The notes under the pieces are model-generated. The model saw nothing but the letters and a program-made list of their open reading frames with translations. It ran no database searches and was not told the origin of the DNA. Shown here in pieces: positions 26,148-35,304 of a stretch of 64,000 bases of DNA. Source of the DNA: Novosphingobium sp. KCTC 2891. GTDB lineage: Bacteria > Pseudomonadota > Alphaproteobacteria > Sphingomonadales > Sphingomonadaceae. The stretch lies in assembly GCF_025938155.1 (NCBI RefSeq), contig NZ_JAPCZG010000012.1, positions 39,162 through 103,161 on the forward strand, read 5' to 3'. How positions within the stretch are numbered: the first letter of the stretch is position 1; every line of letters begins with the position of its first letter. The position numbers and the translations under genes were made by a program.

Positions 26148-27287
26148 ATGGCACTGAACAGTCGAATTTGCAGAATGCTCGGGATCGAACATCCCATCGT
26201 CCTGGCCGGGATGGGCGGAGCAAGTGTCCCCGCCCTGGCGGCCGCCGTGTCGAATGCAGGCGGTCTGGGCGTGCTGGGAGCGGCAGCCTGCTCACCCGAA
26301 CGCCTGCGCAGCTGGATCCGCGAGACGCGCTCGCTCACCGACAAACCTTTTGGCGTCGATACCTTGCTGCCGGCTTCGGTCCGCCGGGGCAAAGCTCCGG
26401 AAACCGGTGCAGCCCCCGCAGATCCGATGGCGGTGTTCGGCGAATACCAGCAGTTCGCTCGCGATTTCATGTCCAGCGAAGGACTGGATGAGGTCGATCC
26501 CATCGCAGCGATGCGCGCCGCCGCCGGGGCGGAAAGCGAGGGCGGCCCGCCGCTGTTCTCGAAGGAATTCTTCGAGGCGCAGATGGAAGTGGTGATCGAG
26601 GAAAAGGTGCCCGTCTATGCGGCGGGATTGGGCAATCCCGGACCGTGGATGGACCGCCTTCACGCCAACGGCACGATCGTCATGGCAGTGGTGGGCAAAG
26701 TCAAACATGCATTGCAGGTTGTAGAGTCGGGGATCGACATGATCGTCGCGCAAGGCCACGATGGCGGCGGGCACAATTCGCCGGTCGGGACGATATCGCT
26801 GATCCCCCAGGTGGTCGATGCCGTTGGCGATCGGGTTCCGGTGCTCGGCGCTGGCGGCATCACTGACGGTCGCGGCGTGGCAGCGGCCTTCATGTTGGGT
26901 GCGGAAGGGGCTTGGGTAGGAACGGCATTCCTGGCAACTGACGAGGCAGGGATCGAGGATTTCCAGAAGCAGGCCATCGCCGAAGGCGGCGATGGCGACA
27001 CGGTGGTCAGTCGATCGATTACCGGCAAACCGGCCCGGATGATCGCCAACAAGTGGGCCAATGCCTGGATCGAGGCCGGCAAAGAGCCATTACCCATGCC
27101 GTACCAATCGATGGTCGCCGGCCCGGTCATGGCAGCGGCGATCCGCGACAAGCGCATGGATGTGCTTCCCGGTTTTGCGGGACAGGGCATCGGGCTGATC
27201 AAGTCGGTCCGGCCCGCGGCCGAGGTGATGCGCGATCTGGTCTCCGATGCCGAAAAGGCCTTGGCCGGGGCCAAGCGATTTGGGTGA
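26148..27287 (+). CDS. Nitronate monooxygenase / NAD(P)H flavin oxidoreductase family protein
   Basis: FMN-binding TIM-barrel protein of 379 residues. The family marks are GIEHPIVLAGMGGAS near the N-terminus, QGHDGGGHNSPVGTISLIPQ at about 200 and VLGAGGITDGRGVAAAFMLGAEGAWVGT. The start at 26148 follows GGAGAGGG; an open frame reaches further upstream but overlaps the regulator gene. Annotated members range from nitronate oxidases to 2-enoyl reductases, so the true reaction is open. As the first gene of a CoA-ester operon, a flavin-dependent enoyl or ring-carbonyl redox step is plausible. Confidence 0.8.
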   Translation: MALNSRICRMLGIEHPIVLAGMGGASVPALAAAVSNAGGLGVLGAAACSPERLRSWIRETRSLTDKPFGVDTLLPASVRRGKAPETGAAPADPMAVFGEYQQFARDFMSSEGLDEVDPIAAMRAAAGAESEGGPPLFSKEFFEAQMEVVIEEKVPVYAAGLGNPGPWMDRLHANGTIVMAVVGKVKHALQVVESGIDMIVAQGHDGGGHNSPVGTISLIPQVVDAVGDRVPVLGAGGITDGRGVAAAFMLGAEGAWVGTAFLATDEAGIEDFQKQAIAEGGDGDTVVSRSITGKPARMIANKWANAWIEAGKEPLPMPYQSMVAGPVMAAAIRDKRMDVLPGFAGQGIGLIKSVRPAAEVMRDLVSDAEKALAGAKRFG

Positions 27288-27302
27288 AGAGGCCGCGGCA
27301 AC

Positions 27303-28100
27303 ATGGCTAGCGAGGCGAAGATGCAGGGTCTAGAACTGAAGCGCAGAATCCGACCGGTGGAAGCCTTCTCGGCGATGAAGGTCCTGCTCCGCGACAAGGA
27401 AGACACAGCTCAGGTTTTCAGGATCGTCGAGGCCTTGGCCGGAAACAGCTATTATCACCATTTCAGGCGATTTGCGGAATCCGAAGGCGGAAGGCGCATC
27501 CTGGCCAGCCGCAGCAATCTGCTCGAACACCTGCGCGACCGCGAACGGCTGGCACGCTGCCCGATCGGAAGCCTGGGGCAGCGGTATCTGGCATTTGTCT
27601 ATGGCGAAGGGCTGAGCGCCGACGGTCTGGTCGAGGCGAGCAAAGTAGGTGGTGTCCGGTCGTTCGTTGACCCCGATGTTGCCCTTTTCCGCAACCGGAT
27701 GAGAGATTCGCATGATCTCTATCACATTGTCACCGGCTATGGCCGTGACGGACTGGGCGAAATTTGCGTGCTGACCTTTGGCAACGCCCAATTCTACAAT
27801 CACGGAATTGCCTTCCTGCTTCTACTTGGGCTGTTCAAATCAAGGCGCGAGCACCCCGAATTGCCGGTATTGGGTCCGATGATCGAAGCCTGGCGGCGTG
27901 GTCGCTCCGCCAGGAACTTTTCCGAAATCCAGTGGGAAGAATTTCTGGATCGCCCACTCGAAGAGGTTCGCGCAGCGCTACTTCTGGCTCCCGCGCCCCG
28001 ATACCGCGCGGCTGAGCCCGAGGCCAAGCGGATCGAGGTCGAATTCCAGGTCCGCCGCGAACTGGCATTGCAACGCGAAAGAAACCTGGAACCGGCATGA
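27303..28100 (+). CDS. Coq4-family protein in a catabolic operon
   Basis: 265 residues with the Coq4 metal-site motif HDLYHIVTGYGRDGLGE at 137-153 (HDxxH followed by Glu). Coq4 is the ubiquinone-biosynthesis protein; recent work links it to C1 decarboxylation and hydroxylation of the ring, but here it is a single gene between a flavoprotein and a thiolase-like gene, with no coq genes near. It overlaps the thiolase gene by ATGA. The basic, Arg-rich C-terminus is longer than the core domain. Family assignment is firm; the catabolic role is unknown. Confidence 0.75.
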   Translation: MASEAKMQGLELKRRIRPVEAFSAMKVLLRDKEDTAQVFRIVEALAGNSYYHHFRRFAESEGGRRILASRSNLLEHLRDRERLARCPIGSLGQRYLAFVYGEGLSADGLVEASKVGGVRSFVDPDVALFRNRMRDSHDLYHIVTGYGRDGLGEICVLTFGNAQFYNHGIAFLLLLGLFKSRREHPELPVLGPMIEAWRRGRSARNFSEIQWEEFLDRPLEEVRAALLLAPAPRYRAAEPEAKRIEVEFQVRRELALQRERNLEPA

Positions 28101-29269
28101 GCTTTTCCGACAAAGCAGCTATCACCGGCGTCGGCGAAACCGACTTCGTCAAGGGAACCGAGCGCACTGCCGTTGACATGATGCTGGAAGCATCGCGCAA
28201 GGCGATTGCCGATGCCGGCCTGAAACCTTCGGACATCGACGGCATGGTGCCGCCGCCGATCTATACCACCAGCGAGGAGCTGGCCGCTAATCTTGGGATT
28301 GAGGTGCTGTGCTATGCTGCGACCGTCCATATGGGCGGCGCCAGCCCGACCACAGCGCTGCAGAACGCGGCGATGGCGATTGCCTCCGGGCTGTGCGATC
28401 ATGTGCTGGTCACGCTCGGGTGGAACGGGTTTTCGGCACTTCGGCCCAAACCCGGGGCTCCGCCGACCCGGCCGATGAACATGAACACCCTGACCAACAC
28501 CATCCAGGGCTACTACATTCCCTATGGTGTGTTCCTGCCGGTGCAGATGTATGCCTGGCTGGCGATGCGGCATTCGCGGCTCTACGGGGTAGGCCCGGAA
28601 GCGACTGCGGCAATCGCTCTGGCCTGCCGCAAGCACGCCCAGCTCAACCCCAAGGCCTTTACCCATGGCAAACCGCTGGACTGGGACACCTATCATTCGG
28701 CGCGGTGGATTTCGGAACCGTTCCGGCTTTACGACTGCTGCCTTGAAACCGATGGCGCCTGTGCGGTGGTGGTATCGCGCCTCGATCTTGCGCGCGACAT
28801 GCCGCACGTTCCGGTAACGATTGCGGGCGCGGCCGAAGGGCACCCGTACCCTGCCGACGATATTCCATCCCGGCCCGACCCGTTCAGAATCGGCCTGTCC
28901 TATGCCGCCCCCAAGGCTTTCGAAATGGCCGGAGTATCGCGCAGCGACATGGATTTTCTCCAGGTTTATGACTGTTTCTCCTATGTCGTTCTGCTCCAGC
29001 TCGAAGCGATGGGCTATTGCGAACCGGGCGGCGCGCTCGATTTTGTCAAGGACGGTCAGATCGAGCTTGGCGGGAACTATCCGCTCAACACCCATGGCGG
29101 CCTGCTCAGCGAAGCCCACGTCTGGGGGCTCAACCACGTAATCGAGGCGGTCCGCCAGTTGCGCCACGATTGCGGCGAACGCCAGGTTGAAGGCGCCCGG
29201 ACCGGGCTGGTCACCGGGTGGGGCGATCTGGGCGACGGCAGCATCGCCATCCTGCGGAGGTTCGACTGA
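28097..29269 (+). CDS. Thiolase-fold enzyme, SCP2/Ltp2-like, probably an aldolase
   Basis: 390 residues with thiolase fold marks: AITGVGETDF at the start, VYDCFSYVVLLQLEAMGYCEPG in the middle and NTHGGLLSEAHVWGLNH near the C-terminus. The position of the thiolase acylation Cys reads HMGGAS (78-83), so a normal beta-ketothiolase reaction is unlikely. This and the next gene, a DUF35 OB-fold protein, match the pairing of steroid side-chain aldolases (Ltp2 with a DUF35 partner). The start overlaps the Coq4 gene and the stop overlaps the DUF35 start (TGATG). The aldolase role is inference. Confidence 0.78.
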   Translation: MSFSDKAAITGVGETDFVKGTERTAVDMMLEASRKAIADAGLKPSDIDGMVPPPIYTTSEELAANLGIEVLCYAATVHMGGASPTTALQNAAMAIASGLCDHVLVTLGWNGFSALRPKPGAPPTRPMNMNTLTNTIQGYYIPYGVFLPVQMYAWLAMRHSRLYGVGPEATAAIALACRKHAQLNPKAFTHGKPLDWDTYHSARWISEPFRLYDCCLETDGACAVVVSRLDLARDMPHVPVTIAGAAEGHPYPADDIPSRPDPFRIGLSYAAPKAFEMAGVSRSDMDFLQVYDCFSYVVLLQLEAMGYCEPGGALDFVKDGQIELGGNYPLNTHGGLLSEAHVWGLNHVIEAVRQLRHDCGERQVEGARTGLVTGWGDLGDGSIAILRRFD

Positions 29270-29715
29270 TGAACGAAGATCTCCCCCCCAAGGCCCGCGC
29301 TGCAGTCGCAGCCCCGCCCAAGCCGCTGCCGCGACCGCAGGACCCGGTCGAACAGGAGTTCTGGGACCGCTGTCAGGATGGGCACCTCCATTTCCAGAAG
29401 TGCCAGAGCTGTGGTTCGTGGCGGCATCTGCCGCGCTACATGTGCGCGCGCTGCGGATCGCCGGACTTCGCCTGGGAGCAGAGCAGCGGCAAGGGCACAG
29501 TGTTTTCGTGGACCGTGGTCCATCAAGCGCTACATCCCGCCTTCGCGGCCGACATTCCCTATATCGCCGCCGTGGTCGAACTCGACGAGGGGGTCCGCAT
29601 GGCCACCCGTCTGGTCGATTGCCCGATTGACGCTGTCCGTCTCGACCTGCCGGTGACACTCGCGTTCGAGACCATCGGAGAAGACTTCCGCTTGCCCGTC
29701 TTCCGGCCGGCCTGA
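29269..29715 (+). CDS. DUF35 OB-fold protein with zinc ribbon, partner of thiolase-like enzyme
   Basis: 148 residues. The N-terminal rubredoxin-like zinc ribbon is CQSCGSW and CARCGSP (two CxxC pairs at about residues 45-65); the OB-fold follows with GKGTVFSWTVVHQALHPAF and ends EDFRLPVFRPA. Members bind thiolase-like proteins and are needed for activity of SCP2-type aldolases and thiolases. The start codon shares TGATG with the thiolase stop, so the two should be made in equal amounts. A Pro-rich segment fills the first 30 residues. Confidence 0.87.
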   Translation: MNEDLPPKARAAVAAPPKPLPRPQDPVEQEFWDRCQDGHLHFQKCQSCGSWRHLPRYMCARCGSPDFAWEQSSGKGTVFSWTVVHQALHPAFAADIPYIAAVVELDEGVRMATRLVDCPIDAVRLDLPVTLAFETIGEDFRLPVFRPA

Positions 29716-29729
29716 AAGGACGCTGTGCA

Positions 29730-30953
29730 ATGGACCTGAGTTACGGCCCCGAGTATGAGATGTTCCGCGAGGAAGTGCGCGGCTTCATCGCCGCCAATCG
29801 TCATCTCGCACCAACGAATGCCGGTCGCGCGGCGCGCCCGTCGAAAGAAGGCGTAGCCTGGCAGAAGCTGCTGATTCAGCACGGCTACACCGCGCGCACG
29901 ATTCCTCGCGAATACGGCGGGTTCGGGGCCGAACCAGACATACTCAAATCCCGGATCATCGCCGAGGAGTTTGCGCGCGCCGGGGTGCCCGGAGGACTTG
30001 CCAACCAGGGCATTTCGATGCTGGTGCCGACCTTGCTCGAGCTTGGCACCGAAGAGCAGAAGCGGCGCTGGATCGAACCGACGCTCGCGGGCGATGTGGT
30101 GTGGTGCCAGGGCTATTCCGAACCCGGATCGGGATCGGACCTCGCCAGTCTCAAGACCAGCGCACGGGTCGAAGGCGACGAATTCGTCATCAACGGCCAG
30201 AAGATCTGGACCAGCACCGCCAAGGAAGCGGACATGATCTTCTGCCTGGTACGGACCGAAGGGGACGCCGCCAAGCATCAGGGGATCAGCTATCTGATCT
30301 TCCCGATGACCACGCCGGGGATCGAAGTCCGCCCGCTCAGGACCATGACCGGCCATGCGGAATTCAACGAAACTTTCTTCACCGACGTGCGCGTGCCAGT
30401 CGATCAGATTGTGGGGCAACGCGGGCAAGGCTGGTTCGTCGCCAACGCCACGTTGGGACACGAGCGCGGGATGCTGGGCGATCCCGACGCGCTCGAAAAC
30501 CGCCTTTTGGCCCTGATCGCGCTGATGAAGGTGGAACAGGTTGACGGTGTCCGGGCGATCGACCTTCCGGCCTTCCGGGATCGGCTCGTTGCTCTCCAGG
30601 CGGAAGTCGCGGCGATGAAATACAACGGAATGCGGATCCTCTCGAACCAGATCAAGGGCGAACCGGGCGGCCTGGCCAAGCTGATCGTCAAGCTCCAGGC
30701 CTGCGAGCTGGCCCACCAGATTTCCGCTTTGGCGATCGACGCTATGGGCGAATTGGGAATCCTCTACAACGGAAGCGTCCACGAGCGCGAGCACGGCAGC
30801 TGGCAATGGAACTACATGTTCCAGCTCGGCCTGATCATCGGCGGGGGGACCGCCCAGATCCAGAAGAACATCATTTCGGAGCGAGGCCTCAACATGCCGC
30901 GCGAGCCGCGCCTGGACCTGCCCAAAGGCCCGTCGGCACAGGGAGGGCAGTGA
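29730..30953 (+). CDS. Acyl-CoA dehydrogenase, subunit 1 of a pair
   Basis: 407 residues. FAD/substrate loops are GYSEPGSGSDLASL at about 128-141 and IWTSTAKEADMIFCL; the C-terminal part has GSWQWNYMFQLGLIIGGGTAQIQKNIISERGL. It is followed with TGATG overlap by a second dehydrogenase. Paired genes like this encode heterotetramers with one active site per two chains in steroid and other bulky side-chain pathways; a normal homotetramer cannot be excluded. Part of the tightly packed operon that starts at 26148. Confidence 0.87.
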   Translation: MDLSYGPEYEMFREEVRGFIAANRHLAPTNAGRAARPSKEGVAWQKLLIQHGYTARTIPREYGGFGAEPDILKSRIIAEEFARAGVPGGLANQGISMLVPTLLELGTEEQKRRWIEPTLAGDVVWCQGYSEPGSGSDLASLKTSARVEGDEFVINGQKIWTSTAKEADMIFCLVRTEGDAAKHQGISYLIFPMTTPGIEVRPLRTMTGHAEFNETFFTDVRVPVDQIVGQRGQGWFVANATLGHERGMLGDPDALENRLLALIALMKVEQVDGVRAIDLPAFRDRLVALQAEVAAMKYNGMRILSNQIKGEPGGLAKLIVKLQACELAHQISALAIDAMGELGILYNGSVHEREHGSWQWNYMFQLGLIIGGGTAQIQKNIISERGLNMPREPRLDLPKGPSAQGGQ

Positions 30954-32047
30954 TGGACTTCGGACTTTCGCAAGAACAGCAGATGCTGGCGGAAAGCGTG
31001 ACGCGCCTGTTGCGCGAGCTCTGCCCGCTGGATGAGGTCCGGCACGTCGCCGAAGGCGCAAGCGCAGTCAGCGCGCAAACCCAGGCTGCGCTCGCCGAGA
31101 TGGGATTGCCCGGGCTGGTTGTGCCAGAGGCTCATGGTGGCCTGGGCATGGGGATGCTCGATGCAGCGGTCGTCGCCGCGGCGCTGGGGGAGGCGGTAGC
31201 CCCAGTGCCTTTTGCCGGTCGCAACGTGATGGCGCCGCTCGCCTTTATCGAGGCCGGTACGGAGGCGCAGAAGGCGCAATGGCTGCCTAAGATGGCGTCC
31301 GGTGAAGCGCGTTTCGGCGTTGGCGTGCAACAGCTGGTCAGCAACCGTGATGGTTCAGGCCTGCTCTGCACTGATGGAAAGTTGACCGGCGCGGCGCTGT
31401 TCGTGCTCGATTGCGAAGGCGCCGATTACTTCCTGGTCGCCGATCAAACCGGGCGGCTGCACATCGTATCGGTGCAGGCAGACGGGTTGCAGCTGATTGA
31501 CCTCAAGACGATCGACGCGACGCGCTCGGTCGGCGAACTGCGGCTTGCTTCGACCCCGGCGGAAGCTCTGTCCGACGATGGCGGCGCAGCGGCGCGGCGG
31601 GTGATTGCGGCGGGGCGGATCTTGCTCGCGGCGGACAGCTTGGGCGCCGCGGATGCGATGATCGCCCAGGCGGTTGCCTATGCCGGGCAGCGCGAACAGT
31701 TCGGCCGGGTGATCGGCAGCTTCCAGGCGGTCAAGCACATGTGCGCCGAAATGACCGCGAAGAACGAACCATGCAGGTCGCTGGTGTGGTATGCAGCCCA
31801 CGCCTTCGATGCGGCGCCGGAAGAGGCGGCCCTGATGGCGTGCCATGCCAAGTCCCACACCGGCGAAGTGGGCCTCTTTGTCGCTCGCACCGCGACCGAG
31901 GTGCATGGCGGCATGGGCTTCACCGACCTGTTGGGGCTGCATTACTGGTTCAAGCGGATCGGCTTTGACCGGCAGGTTCTGGGTGGGCCCGAAGCAGTCC
32001 GGGAAGAGGCGGCGATATTGCAAGGCTGGACCGCAAGAGCGGCCTGA
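30953..32047 (+). CDS. Acyl-CoA dehydrogenase-like protein, subunit 2 of a pair
   Basis: 364 residues, shorter and more divergent than its neighbour. The N-terminal helical domain is MDFGLSQEQQMLAESVTRLL; the FAD-binding C-terminal helix motif QREQFGRVIGSFQAVKHMCAEM and EVHGGMGFTDLLGLHYWFKR are present. The middle beta-domain lacks the usual TEP-G-GSD loop, as expected for the non-FAD-loop partner of an alpha2beta2 dehydrogenase. The start overlaps the upstream stop codon (TGATG), so stoichiometric expression is likely. Confidence 0.85.
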   Translation: MDFGLSQEQQMLAESVTRLLRELCPLDEVRHVAEGASAVSAQTQAALAEMGLPGLVVPEAHGGLGMGMLDAAVVAAALGEAVAPVPFAGRNVMAPLAFIEAGTEAQKAQWLPKMASGEARFGVGVQQLVSNRDGSGLLCTDGKLTGAALFVLDCEGADYFLVADQTGRLHIVSVQADGLQLIDLKTIDATRSVGELRLASTPAEALSDDGGAAARRVIAAGRILLAADSLGAADAMIAQAVAYAGQREQFGRVIGSFQAVKHMCAEMTAKNEPCRSLVWYAAHAFDAAPEEAALMACHAKSHTGEVGLFVARTATEVHGGMGFTDLLGLHYWFKRIGFDRQVLGGPEAVREEAAILQGWTARAA

Positions 32048-32068
32048 CAGAGCGAGAGGACAGTTCGA

Positions 32069-33682
32069 ATGGCGCAGTGGAATCTTGGTGACATTCTTGA
32101 TGCGATCGAGCCTGCGCTTCCCGCAGACACCCCGGCTCTGATCCACGGCGCGCGCGTCATCACCTGGGCCGAAATGGGTGCGCGGTCGAACAATATCGCC
32201 CGGTCGCTCGCGGCCCATGGCCTCTCGCCGGGAGCCAAGGTGGCGTTCTACATGCGCAACCGCCCCGAATACGGCGAACTGATGGCGGCCTGCTTCAAAG
32301 GCCGGTTCACCCATGTGAACATCAACTATCGCTACCGCCCCGAGGAGGTGTTCTACATCTTCGACGATTCCGACAGCGAGGCCATTTTCTACAGCGCCGA
32401 ATTCCGCGATTGCATCGTCGAACTGAAGGATCGGTTGGCAAAGGCCAAGATCTTCGTCGAAATCGGCGATGCGGCGGCCAAGGCACCGTTTGCGCTTGCC
32501 TACGAGGACCTGGCAGCAGCGGGGGATGGCTCGCCATTAGGGATCGAACGGTCACCGCACGACGAGTTGTTCATCTATACTGGCGGGACCACCGGCATGC
32601 CCAAAGGCGTAGTCTGGCGCCACACCGACATGCGCGAAGCGCAGCTCGATGCGCAGCGCCTGCTCGCGCCGGTGCCCGACAGCCTTGACGAGGCGGTCGC
32701 GATGATCCGCACCGACGGACCCGGGCGGATGACCTTGCCGGCCTGCCCGCTGATGCACGGAACCGGGTTCATCACCGCGATCGGCACCCTGGCTTCGGGC
32801 GGATGCCTTGTCACGCTGGACAACCCATCGCTCGACGCGGTCGAGCTGTGGGATGCGGTCGAGCGGAACAAGGTGCAATCGATCGCGATTGTTGGCGATG
32901 CCTTCGCCAAGCCGATGCTCAAGGTGCTCGACGAAAACCCCGGCCGGTTCGACATGTCCAGCCTGATCACCATCGTTTCATCGGGCGTGATGTGGAGCAA
33001 GGAAGTCAAGCAGGGGCTGATCGGGCACATTCCGCAGGTGGCCTTGATGGACAGCTTCGGGGCTTCCGAAGGGCTGGGTTTCGGCCGCTCGGTGACCACG
33101 GCTGCGGGGACTACGGAAACCGCCAAGTTCACCATCGGCAGCATGTGCGACGTGTTCGACGAGAACGACCAGCTGGTGCTTCCGGGCAGCGGCACACCGG
33201 GGTTCATCGCGCTCAAGGGACCGATCCCGCTCGAATATTACAAGGATCCTGAAAAATCGGCGCGAACTTTCAAGACCATCGGCGGTGTCCGCTATTCGAT
33301 TCCCGGAGACTGGTGCACGGTCGAGCCCGATGGCAGCCTGACCCTGCTCGGCCGGGGCAGCGTCTGCATCAACACCGCGGGCGAAAAGGTCTATCCCGAA
33401 GAGGTCGAGGAAGCGCTCAAGACCCATCCGGCGATCGAGGATGCGCTTGTCGTGGGGGTGCCCGATGACAAGTGGGGCCAGGCGGTGACTGCGGTGGTTC
33501 ACCTCGCAGCGGGCGAAACGCTCAATGAAACGGAGGTGAAGAAACACGTCCGCAGCAAGCTGGCGGGCTACAAGACCCCCAAGGCCGTTTTCGCAACCGC
33601 GATGGCGCTGCGCGCGCCCAATGGCAAGGCGGACTACAAGGGTGCTGCGCAAATCGCTGCCAAGCTGAGCGACGCGCGATGA
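32069..33682 (+). CDS. Acyl-CoA synthetase (AMP-forming)
   Basis: 537 residues. The AMP-binding P-loop YTGGTTGMPKGVVW is at about 170-183, followed by DSFGASEG, GDWCTVEPDGSLTLLGRG and the C-terminal Lys motif APNGKADYKGA. It would activate the acid substrate of this operon for the two dehydrogenases and the aldolase-like pair. It is unlike AlkK in the P-loop (GGTTGMPKG) and C-terminus, so the operon has its own ligase, and is more like the ligases of steroid and cyclic-acid pathways. It overlaps the Baeyer-Villiger gene by ATGA. Confidence 0.9.
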   Translation: MAQWNLGDILDAIEPALPADTPALIHGARVITWAEMGARSNNIARSLAAHGLSPGAKVAFYMRNRPEYGELMAACFKGRFTHVNINYRYRPEEVFYIFDDSDSEAIFYSAEFRDCIVELKDRLAKAKIFVEIGDAAAKAPFALAYEDLAAAGDGSPLGIERSPHDELFIYTGGTTGMPKGVVWRHTDMREAQLDAQRLLAPVPDSLDEAVAMIRTDGPGRMTLPACPLMHGTGFITAIGTLASGGCLVTLDNPSLDAVELWDAVERNKVQSIAIVGDAFAKPMLKVLDENPGRFDMSSLITIVSSGVMWSKEVKQGLIGHIPQVALMDSFGASEGLGFGRSVTTAAGTTETAKFTIGSMCDVFDENDQLVLPGSGTPGFIALKGPIPLEYYKDPEKSARTFKTIGGVRYSIPGDWCTVEPDGSLTLLGRGSVCINTAGEKVYPEEVEEALKTHPAIEDALVVGVPDDKWGQAVTAVVHLAAGETLNETEVKKHVRSKLAGYKTPKAVFATAMALRAPNGKADYKGAAQIAAKLSDAR

Positions 33683-35286
33683 GCACACCTGAACCTGACT
33701 GCGATGCGCTGATAATCGGCGCGGGCTTCAGCGGCATCTATCTGCTCCATCGGCTGCGTGAGGCGGGGTTTCGCGCAAAGCTGATCGACGCCGCCGCGGA
33801 GCCAGGCGGGATCTGGTACTGGAACTGTTATCCCGGTGCCCGGGTCGATTCGCACGTTCCGATCTACGAATTCTCGCTGCCCGAGCTGTGGCAGGACTGG
33901 ACCTGGAGCGAACGGTTCCCCGGCGGCGGTGAGTTGCGACGATATTTCCGCTATGTTTGCGACAAGCTGGAGCTCTGGGCCGACATGGCCATGGGGACGC
34001 GGGTGTCCGGTGCCCGCTTCGATGGCGACAACAATGTCTGGCGTGTCGATACGCCGCAAGGCGAGCAGATCAGCGCGCGGTTCTTGCTACCGTGCGCTGG
34101 CTTCGCCGCCAAATCCTATACTCCTGACATTGTCGGCCTTGAGTCTTTTGCAGGCGAACGGCACCATACCGCGCACTGGCCGCAGGGCGGACTTTCGTTC
34201 GCCGGAAAGCGGGTGGCAATTATCGGAACCGGGGCAAGCGGTGTCCAGGTGGCGCAGGAAGCCGCGCGCGACGCCGCGCAGCTGACCTTGTTCCAGCGCA
34301 CCCCGATCCTGGCTCTGCCGATGCAGCAGCAGCCACTGAGCCTTGAGCAGCAAGCGCAGGAAAAGGCTGCCTATCGCGCGATCTTTGCCAAACGGCAGAC
34401 CTCGAACGGCGGCTTCGACGCCGATCGAATGGAAATCAGCGCGCTCGACGTCGATGCAGTCGAACGTACCGCAACTTTCGAACGTCTATGGCGAGCCGGC
34501 GGCCTGCGGTTCTGGTACAACAATTTCTCCGACCTGCTGACCGATGAACGGGCCAACCGCTTCGCCTACGATTTCTGGCGCGACAGGGTCCGCGCGCGGA
34601 TTGCCGATCCCTCGCTTCACGAGGCATTGGCGCCGATGGAACCGCCGCATCCCTTCGGTACGAAACGTCCATCGCTCGAACAGAACTACTACGAGATATT
34701 CGCGCAGGGCAATGTGTCGCTGGTCGATCTCAAGCACGATCCGATCGTGCGCGTGGTCACCTCAGGAATCGAGACCGCGAGCGCCCTGATCGAATGCGAC
34801 ATTATTGTGTTCGCTACAGGCTTCGATGCCGGTAGCGGCGGACTGATCGACATGAAGCTTCGCGGCACCGAAGGCTTTGACCTGGGCGAGGCGTGGAAGG
34901 ACGGGGTGCGCGCCTATCTAGGCTATTCGGTTACCGGCTTCCCCAACATGCTTTTTCACTACGGCCCGCTGAGCCCGTCCGGATTTTCGAACGGTCCGAC
35001 TGCTGCCGAGCTGCAGGGTGACTGGACAACGGATTTCCTCCTTCACCTGAGGAACGAGGGGTTCACGCGGTTTGAGCCCGACCCGGCGGCGGAATGCGAA
35101 TGGACCGAAATGGTCGAACAGATCGGCGCGATGACGCTCTTTCCCAAAGCCAGGTCCTGGTACATGGGTGACAATATCCCGGGCAAGAAGCGCCAGCTCA
35201 TCAACTTCCCGAGTGTGTCAACCTATGCCCAGATCTGCGCGGACGTCACCGCGAATGGCTATCGGGGCTTCACGCTGGGGTCGTGA
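33679..35286 (+). CDS. Baeyer-Villiger-type flavin monooxygenase
   Basis: 535 residues. Two Rossmann folds flank the family fingerprint: GAGFSGIYLLHRL at 14-26 (FAD), FAGERHHTAHWP at 157-168 (the FxGxxxHTxxWP motif) and GTGASGVQVAQEAARD at about 182-197 (NADPH). It should insert oxygen beside a ketone to give an ester or lactone. A hydrolase able to open the product is encoded 18 bases downstream. Overlaps the ligase gene by ATGA. The ketone, cyclic or linear, cannot be told from sequence. Confidence 0.9.
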   Translation: MSTPEPDCDALIIGAGFSGIYLLHRLREAGFRAKLIDAAAEPGGIWYWNCYPGARVDSHVPIYEFSLPELWQDWTWSERFPGGGELRRYFRYVCDKLELWADMAMGTRVSGARFDGDNNVWRVDTPQGEQISARFLLPCAGFAAKSYTPDIVGLESFAGERHHTAHWPQGGLSFAGKRVAIIGTGASGVQVAQEAARDAAQLTLFQRTPILALPMQQQPLSLEQQAQEKAAYRAIFAKRQTSNGGFDADRMEISALDVDAVERTATFERLWRAGGLRFWYNNFSDLLTDERANRFAYDFWRDRVRARIADPSLHEALAPMEPPHPFGTKRPSLEQNYYEIFAQGNVSLVDLKHDPIVRVVTSGIETASALIECDIIVFATGFDAGSGGLIDMKLRGTEGFDLGEAWKDGVRAYLGYSVTGFPNMLFHYGPLSPSGFSNGPTAAELQGDWTTDFLLHLRNEGFTRFEPDPAAECEWTEMVEQIGAMTLFPKARSWYMGDNIPGKKRQLINFPSVSTYAQICADVTANGYRGFTLGS

Positions 35287-35304
35287 ATTTTATCGGAGAT
35301 TACC

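Noticed and set aside
27800..29659. A 619-codon minus-strand open frame
   Set aside because: It runs across the thiolase and DUF35 genes, which are supported by motifs and overlapping start/stop codons.
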